Assembly: GCF_000691505.1 (NCBI RefSeq)
Contig: NZ_JMIP02000025.1
Coordinates: 151,312-215,311, forward strand
Source: Halostagnicola sp. A56
GTDB lineage: Archaea; Halobacteriota; Halobacteria; Halobacteriales; Natrialbaceae
Length of the DNA: 64,000 nucleotides
Direction: 5' to 3'
The notes under the pieces are model-generated. The model was not told the origin of the DNA, ran no database searches, and was given only the letters and a program-made list of their open reading frames with translations. Shown here piece by piece: positions 50,299-60,015 of the stretch (position 1 is its first letter; every line of letters starts with the position of its first letter). Position numbers and translations under genes: made by a program.

Positions 50299-51249
50299 GT
50301 GTCCAAGAGATATAACTTATCGTCTTTGATTTCACTGATTCAGAATCCGTCACGGATTTCAGAAGCTGCAGGTCTCCTGGTCGAAGATATTCGAAACGCG
50401 CCCTTATTGATCAACAAAAAGTACTACCAGCGAAAACACAGCTTCCCCGAGACTGATTTTCTGCAGGAAGACTGGGACAATTTAATTCTCCTCGATGCGT
50501 GCAGATACGATATTTTTCGTGAAGAAGCCAGTTTTGAGGACACTGAAATCGAGTCGCGGAGATCTCCGGCAAGTGCTAGCCTTGGTTTCATGAATCACCA
50601 TTATATTGGGAAAGAACATCACGATACAGTATACGTGACCTCCAATCCTCATGTTGAAAGTATTCCTTCGGGAACCTTCCACCATATAGTTAATTTGCTT
50701 GGTTCTGACTGGGACGAAGACTCAGAAACCGTTTTGCCAAGTGTGGTAGTTGACAAGGCAATCGAAACAGCAGAACGATTCCCAAATAAACGACTCATAA
50801 TACATTTTATGCAACCTCATTTCCCTTTTATTGGAGAGACTGGCGAAAAAATATCCTCTGGTTTTGGCCAAACACTAAGTGAAAGAGAGTCACCTCATCC
50901 ATGGAAAGAGCAGATGTTGAACAGTAGATATAATAGAGAAACGCTGATTCAAGCATACCGAGAAAATCATCGTCTCGTAGTACCGCATGTGCGAAATCTC
51001 CTCCAGAGTATAGATGGGAAAAGTGTAATTACATCAGATCATGCCAATTTGATTGGCGAAAAAGGGTACCCTATTCCAATCCAGATGTATGGCCATCCAA
51101 CCAGATTCCCACATCCAAATCTATTGACGGTTCCTTGGGTAGAAATAGAAGGTAATCGGCGAACAATACAATCTGAGCCCCCGATTCAGTATGAGCAGCT
51201 CGACGAAGGTACTGTTCAATCTCGATTGGAATCGCTCGGATACAGGTAA
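50299..51249 (+). CDS. Sulfatase/alkaline-phosphatase-like protein of surface glycan type, 316 aa
   Basis: GTG at 50299 or TTG at 50293; the promoter side is altered by the chimera ending at 50261. WDNLILLDACRYDIFREEAS (metal-binding D with D-A-C-R-Y-D), RLIIHFMQPHFPFIGETGEK and KSVITSDHANLIGEKG (metal-binding D-H) are the alkaline-phosphatase-superfamily strands found in haloarchaeal polysaccharide clusters. It shares base use (AT-richer) and context with the following glycosyltransferases. Confidence 0.75.
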   Translation: MSKRYNLSSLISLIQNPSRISEAAGLLVEDIRNAPLLINKKYYQRKHSFPETDFLQEDWDNLILLDACRYDIFREEASFEDTEIESRRSPASASLGFMNHHYIGKEHHDTVYVTSNPHVESIPSGTFHHIVNLLGSDWDEDSETVLPSVVVDKAIETAERFPNKRLIIHFMQPHFPFIGETGEKISSGFGQTLSERESPHPWKEQMLNSRYNRETLIQAYRENHRLVVPHVRNLLQSIDGKSVITSDHANLIGEKGYPIPIQMYGHPTRFPHPNLLTVPWVEIEGNRRTIQSEPPIQYEQLDEGTVQSRLESLGYR

Positions 51250-51304
51250 CTCACTCATATCCAAAATCACTACTGATAAACTGCAGAACAAGTCAACTAG
51301 TTCT

Positions 51305-52484
51305 ATGGAAGTCCTAGTTCTATCGAACCTATATCCAGATGAGGTCCGTCCTGCGTGTGGTGTGTTTGTTCAATATCAAGTCTCAAAACTTTCTCAACGA
51401 GGGCATGAGATAACTGTACTTTCTCCGCATCCGTATGTGCCACCAATACCGGGACTACCTGAGCAGTATCGCCGGTTGCATTCTCAAGTCCAATATGAAA
51501 GAAAGGAATCCGGCGTTCATGTGAAATATCCAAGGACACTATCTCTTCCTAATCCATGGACGCAACCGGTCACTGCACTTGTTTCTCGATTCCGTTCGAA
51601 GAATTGGGTACAGCAATTGGAGTCAAGCAACTGTGATCCAGATATAATCAATGTCCATGTTGCCCAACCCAATGGCTATGCTGCGTTAGCTATGCGCGAA
51701 TATTTCGATGTACCTCTTGTAACGACTATCCATGGAGCAGACGTGAATCTACTTTATGATCAAGTAGTAAATCGCTATTTTATAAAAAAAAGTGCTTGAA
51801 CAATCGGATGCGGTGGTTGTAAACAGCCAAACTCTGAAGAGTTCTATGCTGAAAAAATACGGAAATATAGAAAGAGTTCACGTAGTACCAAATGGAATTC
51901 CAATAGATGTTATAGATCGAAAGCAAAGTTCTCATTCCCCTCCTGAAATAGCAGATGATAAACAAACCATTATCGCAGTTGGAGACCTGATTGAAACAAA
52001 AGGGCACTGGGTAACAATTGAAGCTCTTCAACACGTTTCTGAAGATTTCCAATTTCTAGTCATTGGAAGTGGACAACAACAGTCAAAACTCGAGGCCAAA
52101 GCTGAGGATTTGGGTGTTACTGATATACAATTCCTTGGTGAGATTCCCAACAAAGAAGTGTTCAGGTATTTATGGAACTCCCAATTGTTTGTGCTACCTA
52201 GCTATAGGGAAGCATTTGGAATTGCCTACTTAGAAGCCATGGCTTGTGAGATTCCAGTCATTGCCTGTCAAGGAGAAGGACCTGCAGAATACATTGAACA
52301 TGGAGAAAATGGTTTTTTAGCACAACAACAAGACCCATCAGATGTTAGAAGATATGTCAATAAATCACTTGAGTCTCCAGAATTACGGGATCGAATTGGA
52401 TCTGCTGCACGTGCAACAGCGGTCAACTATACTTGGGATGAAAATGCAAAGCAAGTCGAACAGATTTACAAGTCAATAACATAA
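51305..52484 (+). pseudogene. Glycosyltransferase family 4-like, frameshifted in an A8 tract
   Basis: ATG at 51305. N-terminal half: MEVLVLSNLYPDEVRPACGV and VTTIHGADVNLLYDQVVNRY. At 51784-51791 there are eight As; with seven the protein continues FIKKVLEQSDAVVVNSQTLK, HVVPNGIPIDVI, IIAVGDLIETKGHWVTIEAL, LPSYREAFGIAYLEAMACEI (E-x7-E motif) to 52484. As written the first half stops at 51799. Transfers a sugar from a nucleotide donor onto lipid- or protein-linked glycan. Phase variation, a mutation or a sequencing slip are all possible. Confidence 0.85.
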
Positions 52485-52510
52485 CCGAATGGATTTGATC
52501 AATGCTGAAT

Positions 52511-53674
52511 TCATCCATCACGACTCTCAGTATCCCATGTTACGATGTTGTCTCTCGACAGGAATTTAAATAATCCCAATAGCATTCCATAGTTTGAGTA
52601 AAGAAAGTAGTAGGGAACGTGTGTGATCAAACTCTCCTGAATATCAAATCTGTCTGTCAGTGCACCAATCGTAGCTAATACATAGAAAATGAACTGTGTA
52701 GCGAGGGTTATTTGATAAAAAATAGAGGAGGTGATGATGACCAATACCACGTTTCCGAATAAGATCACGAATAGGAATATTGGAGAAAGCCAACGGAGTA
52801 TTTTATGGGATAATAGTTGGTACGAAATTAAATTATTATGAGCCGGGTTTAACAAATCAACGAAATCTATCATCGTGTTCCAACTACGAGTTATAATCCG
52901 TATACGGCGAGAGAGTTCGGAACTTGTGGATTCTGCCGTTTTCTCATATGCAACTGCTTCAGGTGCGTATTTAACTACCTCACCATTCCGAATGATTTCG
53001 AGTAATTCAGCAAAATCACTAATAGAATCACGTGTGAGTGGGACGTACGAAGAACTCTTCACTGCATAAATTGAGCCATTACCAGACACTAGTGAGTGAA
53101 TTTGTGACTCTATTCGCTTGATAAATGATTCGTACCGCCAATAGAATGACTCTCCCTCTACCTCACTGGATTCTTGATACCGTAGTTCTCCAACGACACA
53201 ACCTGTTTCTGGAGAAAATTTTTGAATCAGATTTTTAATCGCTGTAGGTTCATACATGCTATTTGCATCAGAAAACACCAAGATTTCATCATCAACCATC
53301 TTAGCAACTTCATTCTGGCATTGTGTTTTGCCAACTCTCCCTTCAATGCGAACTAAATCAACACCTCTATCGTAATACTCATTCACTATCTCATCTGTAC
53401 GATCACTTGAAGCATCAGAGAATACGATGATGTTGAGTTTTTCCTTCGGATACTCTAACTCGAGACTATTCTCTATCTTCTTTGAGATTATCTCTTCTTC
53501 GTTATATGCGGCAATAATCAAAGCAACAGACGGATATTCCGGGAATCGCTTCTGCTGATTTCTATCCTGAATGTAGGAGATTACCCATATAGAAATAGGG
53601 TAGGTGAAATACGTATGAAGAACAGCAACGAGCGATCCCCAAAAAATCGCCTGCACCACGATTTCTAACATCAT
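52511..53674 (-). CDS. Glycosyltransferase family 2, membrane-bound, 387 aa
   Basis: ATG at 53674. N-terminal helix, then the GT-A fold: YPSVALIIAAYNEEEIISKK, KLNIIVFSDASSDRTDEIVN, EILVFSDANSMYEPTAIKNL (D-x-D type), ELSRRIRIITRSWNTMIDFV (Q/R-x-x-R-W-like) and C-terminal membrane helices (ILRWLSPIFLFVILFGNVVL). Hyaluronan/cellulose-synthase-like processive or dolichol-phosphate-sugar type. Convergent with the frameshifted glycosyltransferase. Confidence 0.85.
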   Translation of the reverse strand: MMLEIVVQAIFWGSLVAVLHTYFTYPISIWVISYIQDRNQQKRFPEYPSVALIIAAYNEEEIISKKIENSLELEYPKEKLNIIVFSDASSDRTDEIVNEYYDRGVDLVRIEGRVGKTQCQNEVAKMVDDEILVFSDANSMYEPTAIKNLIQKFSPETGCVVGELRYQESSEVEGESFYWRYESFIKRIESQIHSLVSGNGSIYAVKSSSYVPLTRDSISDFAELLEIIRNGEVVKYAPEAVAYEKTAESTSSELSRRIRIITRSWNTMIDFVDLLNPAHNNLISYQLLSHKILRWLSPIFLFVILFGNVVLVIITSSIFYQITLATQFIFYVLATIGALTDRFDIQESLITHVPYYFLYSNYGMLLGLFKFLSRDNIVTWDTESRDG

Positions 53675-53849
53675 GTCTTAATCCGTGTTTTCCACACTGT
53701 GGATTGGAGTCCTGTGTATACTTCGGCCATTTGATGGCCTTCAAGTCCTAATAATAACATTCTCATTTGTCATCCATTATCATGTAAGCTTCGTATCTTC
53801 TTTTGTATGCACTTTTATTTAGATCGCATCTCCCCAATAAATCAACGAT

Positions 53850-55427
53850 GGTCGAGTCGAGAATCTGAAAGCGGTCTTCGATACGTCCGACTACTGGGGC
53901 ATCAACATGGAGGCGATCACCGAGTCGATGGCTCGAGCGATGATGAAGTCCGAAAAGCCGTTTTCGATCATTGATATGTACTTCATCCTGCTCAACGCCG
54001 ATCGTCGCGAAGATTTCGCGCTCGACGTCGAAGATCCCTATATCCGTGAGTTCTGCCTCGAAATCGCGGAGATGGAAGAGGAGACGGTTCGGCCGCTTTT
54101 GAAACGGATCAAATCCTGGGTCGAGAACTCGGTGATCCGGCGGATCATCGCCCATCGAGAGAGTACGATCAATTTCCGTGATATCATCGACAACGACCGG
54201 ATCGTTATCGTCCGAACCCCTGTCGAGAATACGGATATCAAGAAGATGGTTACATTGGGTGTGATGCGGAACCTGTGGAGTGCTATCCAGCGGCGGTCCT
54301 ACGAACTCGATACTGAACCGGATCCCTACTTCGTCCTCTGTGACGAGTTCGACGACATCGCCAGCGATAATCTCGATATTGAGTCGATGTTAGCCCGTGC
54401 TCGGTCGATGCGTCTCTCCGTGACTCTGGCCTCGCAGTATCCCTCTCAGTTCGAGGAGGACACGCTGAAAGCGATGCAGAATAACTGTGATAACCTCCTC
54501 ACGTTCTCAGTCAACGACAGTGATGATGCTGAGTTGTTGATGAAACGGTTCCGTGATTATACGGCAGAGGACCTCATTACGACCGACCAGTTCAAAGTCT
54601 GGACGCGGATCCCCCTCTCAGGTGGGCGGTACTCTGAACCCGTCTTGATCCGAACGTTTCCGCCGTATCCTCCTCTCAGAGGGTCAGATGCTGTCGATCA
54701 GATCATCGAGCAGAGTCTCGATCGGTATGGAACTGACCCACTGACGGATAACGAAATCCTTCGCAATCTCATCTATCGCGAGTACAATGCGGCGGCAAGT
54801 CCCGCTGCGCTTACTGTCGACCGGGTGATGGCGGAAGCGATTCGAACTGTCCAATTGCGGGAGGACGTTCGCGAGCAGAACGGCTGGGTTCCCGTGACCG
54901 ACATCGACGCAGAAGTGATCGAGCGACTGGAGAGTGAGGACGGTGATACCGCTGAAGGCCTCACTACAGAGACTCCACTCGAGGAATTCCCTGATGTGCG
55001 TCGGGAGTCGCCCCTGATCGATGTCGATCTCAGTGCACACGATGATACGGTCGTCGCTCGATTAACTGACGAGGGTGAAGATGTTGCGACACCCGAAACT
55101 GGGGATGTGCGCTCTGCGGGTGGCTCGGAACATGATTCTCTCCTATTCGATCTCGAGGCCGCCTTGACGAAGTGTGGCTTCTCTGTTGAGATCCTCGAAC
55201 AAGATGGGAGCGAACAACCCGATGGGACGGCCACCCATCCCAACTACGATAGTGAGTTTGCTCTCGAAGCCGAAACAACGACGCCGAATCGGCCAGCGAA
55301 AGTTCTGCAGAACCTCAAACGAGCGCAAGCGGATGACCGGACCCCACTATTCGTCGTGCGACCGGGAGAAGAGAGTCTCGCTCACTCAGCGCGTCGGCTC
55401 GAGAGGATGCTTGAGGCACCAGGTTAG
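53850..55427 (+). pseudogene. TraG/HerA-type conjugation ATPase, 5'-truncated
   Basis: The family reading begins near 53850, without Walker A. EAITESMARAMMKSEKPFSI, STINFRDIIDNDRIVIVRTP, then Walker B DPYFVLCDEFDDIASDNLDI, and the Q-motif region VTLASQYPSQFEEDTLKAMQ (A-S-Q-Y-P), LTFSVNDSDDAELLMKRFRD. C-terminal linker and helices end LERMLEAPG at 55427. Haloarchaeal conjugative plasmids and ICEs carry this kind of VirD4/TraG or VirB4-like motor. The missing front half carries the P-loop, so it is inactive. Confidence 0.75.
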
Positions 55428-55517
55428 CGCAGCGACGAGTACCATCGCTACGAATAGGATCAGCGTCCCAATGCCTGCTTGTGCGCGTCTATCTCCGTCA
55501 GAGGCCGTCTCGTACAT
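55428..55517 (-). pseudogene. Archaellin N-terminal fragment (fourth copy)
   Basis: ATG at 55517. ASDGDRRAQAGIGTLILFVA and MVLVAAL match the class III signal and helix of archaellins (R-A-Q-A-G-I-G-T-L-I). It is cut after about 30 residues by the TraG fragment, so the archaellin operon was interrupted downstream of the third gene. Confidence 0.8.
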
Positions 55518-55543
55518 TAAATAATGAAAACGTAGATGCCGTT

Positions 55544-56482
55544 TTAGAGCATCAACGCTTCGTCGGTCAGCGTCGATGGCGCCATCAGCACTTCCGTCGT
55601 CTGGGAGTTGTCCGCAGTGTTGATAGTAAACGTCGCCTCGTCGCCTGCCGCGATCGCATCGGCGTTCGCATTAACATTATCGTGGAGCAGCAACTCGATC
55701 TGAAGCGTATCTCCAGACTCGAGAATGGTGCTATCAGCGCTTGTACCATCTAGGTCCTGGATCGAGAGCCCGTCGAATCCGTCTGCATCGCCACGAATCG
55801 TGTTTCCGCCAACGTACTCGAACGTAGCAGCATTGAGGTCAACCGCATCGGCACCCGGGCCGAGCGAAACCATCATCTCAACGGAATCGATGGCTTTCTC
55901 ATCGACTACGTCTTCACTGCTTGGATTTGCGGCCAGAGCATCACTAGTTTCAGTGAGGCCAACTACGACGGTGTCACCACCACTGAGAGACGGAACGGAT
56001 ATTGCTCCACTCTGCGTGGGTGAGCCAGTGCCAGAAGCAAGAACATTACTTGCAGCCTCTCCATCAATTTCATGCACAGTGATGTGGAAGGAGTCACTAT
56101 CAGTGAGATCCTCGTCTTCGAGCGCTTGTTCTGCTGCAGCAAGATCGACATTACCAGCGATCTCTGACCCTCCAGCACTGGTTCCTACTGACAGATCAGT
56201 TATGCTTCCTGCAACAATGTTGTCATTGATTCGGTAGTTCGCATCCTCAATAGCGGTTGCATCCGCAGCAACAGACCCAGTCGACGAGTCAATACTGACG
56301 ACGTTCGAGACCTGATCCGTGCTCTCTTGGCCCGTTGCTTCTGCCTGGGACTGGAGCAGTCCAGCCGTATTCATTAGCACGCCTGCTGCAATCGCTGCAA
56401 CAAGCACCATCGCGATGAACACGATGAGTGTACCGATACCAACCTGTCCGCGTTCGTCTTCGTCTGTAATTTTCTCAAACAT
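55544..56482 (-). CDS. Archaellin (archaeal flagellin), 312 aa
   Basis: ATG at 56482. Class III signal peptide with cleavage expected after Gly in [15 protein letters not shown], then the hydrophobic assembly helix [20 protein letters not shown]. Variable middle with Ser/Thr/Asp-rich surface loops, and the shared end [40 protein letters not shown]. Third gene of the operon, 6 bases after its neighbour. Confidence 0.95.
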   Translation of the reverse strand: MFEKITDEDERGQVGIGTLIVFIAMVLVAAIAAGVLMNTAGLLQSQAEATGQESTDQVSNVVSIDSSTGSVAADATAIEDANYRINDNIVAGSITDLSVGTSAGGSEIAGNVDLAAAEQALEDEDLTDSDSFHITVHEIDGEAASNVLASGTGSPTQSGAISVPSLSGGDTVVVGLTETSDALAANPSSEDVVDEKAIDSVEMMVSLGPGADAVDLNAATFEYVGGNTIRGDADGFDGLSIQDLDGTSADSTILESGDTLQIELLLHDNVNANADAIAAGDEATFTINTADNSQTTEVLMAPSTLTDEALML

Positions 56483-56488
56483 TAGATA

Positions 56489-57406
56489 TCACAACCGCAC
56501 GTCAGATGACGTCGAGAGCGTCGACGGTGCCATCAGCACCTTCGTCGTCTGGGAGTTGTCCGCAGTATTGATCGTGAACGTCGCGTCGTCGCCGCGCGAA
56601 ATCGTATTGGCTTTTGTGGTATCACTATCATCCAGATCTAATCCAATCTGAAGACTCTCTCCAGCCTCGATAATAGTGTCACCAGCGGCGTTTCCATCCA
56701 GATCTTCAATAGTGAGACCGTTGAATCCGTCCTCATCACCACGGATCGTGTTTCCACCAACGTATTCGAACGTTGCAGCACCGAGGTCAACCGCATCGGC
56801 ACCCGGGCCGAGCGAAACCATCATCTCGACCGAGTTAATCGAGCTTGTAGCCGTCGCAGATTGCGCAATGGCAAGAGAACCACTAGACTCGGATAGATCG
56901 GCAACTACAGTGTTGTCCTCACTCGAATCATATGTGAGAGCATCAAGGTCAATATCAGCGGAGGTACTCGTTCCAAGGACACTGGAAACAGTTGTATCAC
57001 CATCGTCAAGTTCAGTAACTGTAACCGTGACAGTTCCCGAACTGAGTGATGCTGTTTCAAGTTGATCCGCTGCCTCCGCCAAGGTTACACCTGTTGCCGA
57101 AGTACCTCCACTGAGATCAACTGCTGTGATTTCGGCATCCATCTCATCATTTAGTTGGTAGCTAGCCGAACCGAGGGCGACGCCACCACTCTGAACGGTA
57201 CCAGTCGCCGAGTCAATACTGACGACGTTCGAAACCTGATCCGTACTTTCCTGGCCCGTTGCTTCTGCCTGGGACTGGAGCAATCCAGCCGTATTCATCA
57301 GCACGCCTGCTGCAATCGCTGCAACAAGCACCATCGCGATGAACACGATGAGCGTCCCGATACCCACCTGCCCGCGTTCGTCTTCGTCTGTAATTTTCTC
57401 AAACAT
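56489..57406 (-). CDS. Archaellin (archaeal flagellin), 305 aa
   Basis: ATG at 57406. The N-terminal 60 residues are practically identical to those of the 312-aa copy ([20 protein letters not shown]) while the middle differs ([20 protein letters not shown]). C-terminal beta region as in the others, ending [14 protein letters not shown]. Second gene of the operon; 6 bases from each neighbour. Confidence 0.95.
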   Translation of the reverse strand: MFEKITDEDERGQVGIGTLIVFIAMVLVAAIAAGVLMNTAGLLQSQAEATGQESTDQVSNVVSIDSATGTVQSGGVALGSASYQLNDEMDAEITAVDLSGGTSATGVTLAEAADQLETASLSSGTVTVTVTELDDGDTTVSSVLGTSTSADIDLDALTYDSSEDNTVVADLSESSGSLAIAQSATATSSINSVEMMVSLGPGADAVDLGAATFEYVGGNTIRGDEDGFNGLTIEDLDGNAAGDTIIEAGESLQIGLDLDDSDTTKANTISRGDDATFTINTADNSQTTKVLMAPSTLSTSSDVRL

Positions 57407-57412
57407 GAATTA

Positions 57413-58006
57413 TCACAACCGCACGTCAGATGACGTCGAAAGGGTCGATGGTGCCATCAGCACCTTCGTCGTCTGGGAGTTGTCTGCAGTACTGATAGTG
57501 AACGTCGCGTCATCACCTGCGTCGATGGCGCTAAGTCCACTGGCGGAATCCACATCCAGCACACCGGCCTCAGAAAGCCCGATTGCTATCTGACGAGATT
57601 CGCCAGACTCGATGATCGTGTCATCAGTTGCAGTGCCATCGAGAGTCTGGATCTCGAGTCCCTCGAACTCATCCACAGTTCCTCGAGCCGTGGTTGAGCC
57701 CACGTACTCGAATGTGGCAGCATCAAGGTCAACCGCATCGGCACCAGGGCCGAGCGAAACCATCATTTCAACACCAACAACCTGATCGTCAGAGACCTCA
57801 CCAGTTGCTGAGTCGATGGTCACGACGTTCGAGACCTGATCTGTACTTTCTTGGCCCGTTGCCTCCGCCTGAGACTGCAGAAGACCGGCGGTGTTCATCA
57901 GGACACCCGCCGCAATCGCTGCGACGAGCACCATCGCGATGAACACGATGAGCGTACCGATACCCACCTGACCGCGCTCTTCTTCGTCCGTAACTTGTTC
58001 GAACAT
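57413..58006 (-). CDS. Archaellin (archaeal flagellin), short, 197 aa
   Basis: ATG at 58006 ([18 protein letters not shown]). Same signal and assembly helix, but the variable outer domain is almost absent: after [20 protein letters not shown] it goes directly to [20 protein letters not shown]. First gene of the operon. Length suits a minor or core archaellin. Confidence 0.95.
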   Translation of the reverse strand: MFEQVTDEEERGQVGIGTLIVFIAMVLVAAIAAGVLMNTAGLLQSQAEATGQESTDQVSNVVTIDSATGEVSDDQVVGVEMMVSLGPGADAVDLDAATFEYVGSTTARGTVDEFEGLEIQTLDGTATDDTIIESGESRQIAIGLSEAGVLDVDSASGLSAIDAGDDATFTISTADNSQTTKVLMAPSTLSTSSDVRL

Positions 58007-58099
58007 AGTTTTCTGTGTTTGCTCCAGCACCACCCCCTCGAAATGCATCAACATCTCTGCTGGGAACTGCCGGAACGTATCACTCGCTTTTGACTATCA

Positions 58100-58160
58100 T
58101 TGCTTAAATCTACTCGCCGATCTTGACATGTTGTATTTAACTCTACTTGCCGATACGTGT
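58100..58160 (-). promoter_or_regulatory. Archaellin operon promoter with direct repeat
   Basis: On the minus strand ATCGGCAAGTAGAGTTAAAT and, 32 bases on, ATCGGCGAGTAGATTTAAGC, near-copies each with a TATA-like TTTAA. One could be the promoter and the other an upstream activator or second promoter. The start codon is about 100 bases downstream. Confidence 0.45.
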
Positions 58161-58178
58161 GTGACCACTGCGCACAAA

Positions 58179-58751
58179 TTAGATTACCATTGCTTTCACC
58201 CCTAAATACAAGCGTGTATTCAATACTACTGTAGAATATGATTTCACTCCTAACGCGGTTGTCATTGTAACTGCTGTCGAATGAAAAGAAAGCGGAATTA
58301 ATAGAACACGTATATAAAAAAAAGCGGATTGGCGAAGAAGAGTGAGTTCGAGGTTATCATTCTCAAACCCTCTTTTTGAAAACTGTATCTCTGAACGGAG
58401 CATTGGTAGATACGGCCCATCAACAATATTAGTTTCTTCACCGAGTATTTTGAAAACAACATACTCAAATGTAGAGAACATTTCAATGAGGGAATCATCA
58501 GAGAGCTTTGGTGGGTATTTCGCTATTTTTATTCTATTATATGATTGTGTGTCTTCGTCACCAAAAACGAGGGTTAGGAGCATGGAGCCCGAATCATTTC
58601 TCTCTTGCTTAGTGACTTTCCTGATTCCGACTGCAATTTCAAAGTAATCTTCTGCCAAGTCGAGTACTTCTTCAAGATTATCTTCACTATCCATCAACAG
58701 GTCGTATACATCAGATGTTGTGAGGTCTGAATACGAGTCCCAGAGATGCAT
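58179..58751 (-). CDS. Hypothetical protein, 190 aa
   Basis: ATG at 58751. MHLWDSYSDLTTSDVYDLLM, LAEDYFEIAVGIRKVTKQER, LIEMFSTFEYVVFKILGEET. Soluble, acidic, AT-richer than the archaellins. After about residue 150 the quality drops (hydrophobic FFYIRVLLIPLSFHS), so the end may be altered. Unknown. Confidence 0.5.
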   Translation of the reverse strand: MHLWDSYSDLTTSDVYDLLMDSEDNLEEVLDLAEDYFEIAVGIRKVTKQERNDSGSMLLTLVFGDEDTQSYNRIKIAKYPPKLSDDSLIEMFSTFEYVVFKILGEETNIVDGPYLPMLRSEIQFSKRGFENDNLELTLLRQSAFFYIRVLLIPLSFHSTAVTMTTALGVKSYSTVVLNTRLYLGVKAMVI

Positions 58752-58958
58752 AGTGGTTCATGGTGAGCACATAATAAATATCCTCAATAGTAATCCCGAG
58801 GAATTCACATAGGGATTCTCCTAACAGAAGCCACAACTCAGACCTCTTTTTGAACCTATAACCCCTCTATTTCCACTCCAAAAACCACTATTTTGCAAAC
58901 TCTCAAAGTGACATAATATATTAGTTCTTCCAAATACACATATTATATGTGTTGTGAG

Positions 58959-59120
58959 ATGAGTAGAAAAGAATATTTAAAAACACACATCGAAGTACTA
59001 GATGAAATAATAGCACAGAAAAGGCAATCAGACAACGAACAGCAACTGGAGACGGTGATATCGCATCGTGACGACCTCCAAGATATCCTCAAAGAAGAGG
59101 TGAACAACGATGAGTGGTGA
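58959..59120 (+). CDS. Small helical protein, 53 aa
   Basis: ATG at 58959. MSRKEYLKTHIEVLDEIIAQ then RQSDNEQQLETVISHRDDLQ, ending EVNNDEW; a helical hairpin. Overlaps the next start by 11 bases. First gene of a mini-operon of plasmid-type genes. Confidence 0.6.
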   Translation: MSRKEYLKTHIEVLDEIIAQKRQSDNEQQLETVISHRDDLQDILKEEVNNDEW

Positions 59121-59487
59121 TATCAAACACATATCTGGAAAGATTGTCCAGACTATCGATGTCGATGAGTTAAACGACTACTCTGTAGGAAGCATCAGAG
59201 GTTTCCAACAACCAATACTGGTAGTGGAAACTGATGAAGACCCAGCGAGATTCGATGCCCTCAGAACGCTGTCACCCTTCCATATGCCGTCAAACAGTTA
59301 CGATATCGTTTATGAATGTGGTATAGACACAAACACAACTCCATACGAAGTCGGAGATAACATTGAATTAGTTGGTGTGAAACTCAGAAAGCAAACCTAC
59401 AGAGCTATTCCGAAGTCAATGTTTGAATTTCTCCAGAATCCGCCGAGTAAAGAAGAACTTGGTATCACAGAGGTGAGCGAGCGATGA
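59110..59487 (+). CDS. Hypothetical protein, 125 aa
   Basis: ATG at 59110. ISGKIVQTIDVDELNDYSVG, PSNSYDIVYECGIDTNTTPY, VGDNIELVGVKLRKQTYRAI: OB-like small beta domain. Stop overlaps the next ATG. Unknown function. Confidence 0.6.
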   Translation: MSGDIKHISGKIVQTIDVDELNDYSVGSIRGFQQPILVVETDEDPARFDALRTLSPFHMPSNSYDIVYECGIDTNTTPYEVGDNIELVGVKLRKQTYRAIPKSMFEFLQNPPSKEELGITEVSER

Positions 59488-59606
59488 TGCCCTGTCCAGA
59501 TTGCGGGGAGACCCCGAGCACAGAGAGAGGTTATCCGCTAGTTCGATGCACAAATGACGAGTGCTGGGTACTCGAGTACGACGCACACACGGGTGATGTA
59601 CTATGA
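59484..59606 (+). CDS. Zinc-ribbon micro-protein, 40 aa
   Basis: ATG at 59484 (ATGATG). MMPCPDCGETPSTERGYPLV and RCTNDECWVLEYDAHTG contain CPxC and C-x4-C. Four-base overlaps on both sides support translation. Confidence 0.65.
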   Translation: MMPCPDCGETPSTERGYPLVRCTNDECWVLEYDAHTGDVL

Positions 59607-59761
59607 GTGAACAAACAACAATCTATCTTCACGACAGAGACGATTTCCGTCGAAGAATCAAGCAGTTGGAAATCACTGACGACGAATTTTTAGATGCAAG
59701 TCAGACAGATATCCACACAGCGATAGCAGAACTAGCCCTCGACAACCCAGACCTCCTATAG
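59603..59761 (+). pseudogene. N-terminal part of the ~77-aa protein completed at 10406-10628
   Basis: ATG at 59603, overlapping the upstream TGA. MSEQTTIYLHDRDDFRRRIK to LALDNPDLL, then TAG formed by the join at 59760. In the other copy the frame goes on LLRKLKQVQEERNREKYWSD. So this is the start of a split gene, not a complete one. Confidence 0.75.
59614..59759 (+). repeat. 146-bp sequence identical to 10406-10551
   Basis: Exact direct copy. Left side here is the native gene start; right side is foreign. Confidence 0.9.
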
Positions 59762-59874
59762 CGGCCTGTGAAGACGGTTGGTATCTCACACAGTCGGCCA
59801 TCGCGGAGGCTGCAAACGTCTCAGCAGCTACGGTACGGGCCCACCGGGATGTGCTTAACGAATCGGGTGTATAA
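59760..59874 (+). pseudogene. Short C-terminal fragment, possibly TFB-like
   Basis: ACEDGWYLTQSAIAEAANVS then AATVRAHRDVLNESGV and TAA at 59872. The pattern (S-x-x-x-I-A-x-x-A-x-V-S-x-x-T-V-R-x-x-x) is like the last helices of transcription factor B cyclin repeats. Only 37 residues, so uncertain. Confidence 0.35.
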
Positions 59875-60015
59875 CAGCCAAGCTGTGGACTCTCCAGTTC
59901 TGTTGCAATCCGTAGAAGATGATTAGTTTGATACCCTCTGTGGCAGGCACATACCAATCAATGTATGGCGTATTCTGTTATACTGAGCTTAGTTTTGTTC
60001 CATCATATCCTCTAC

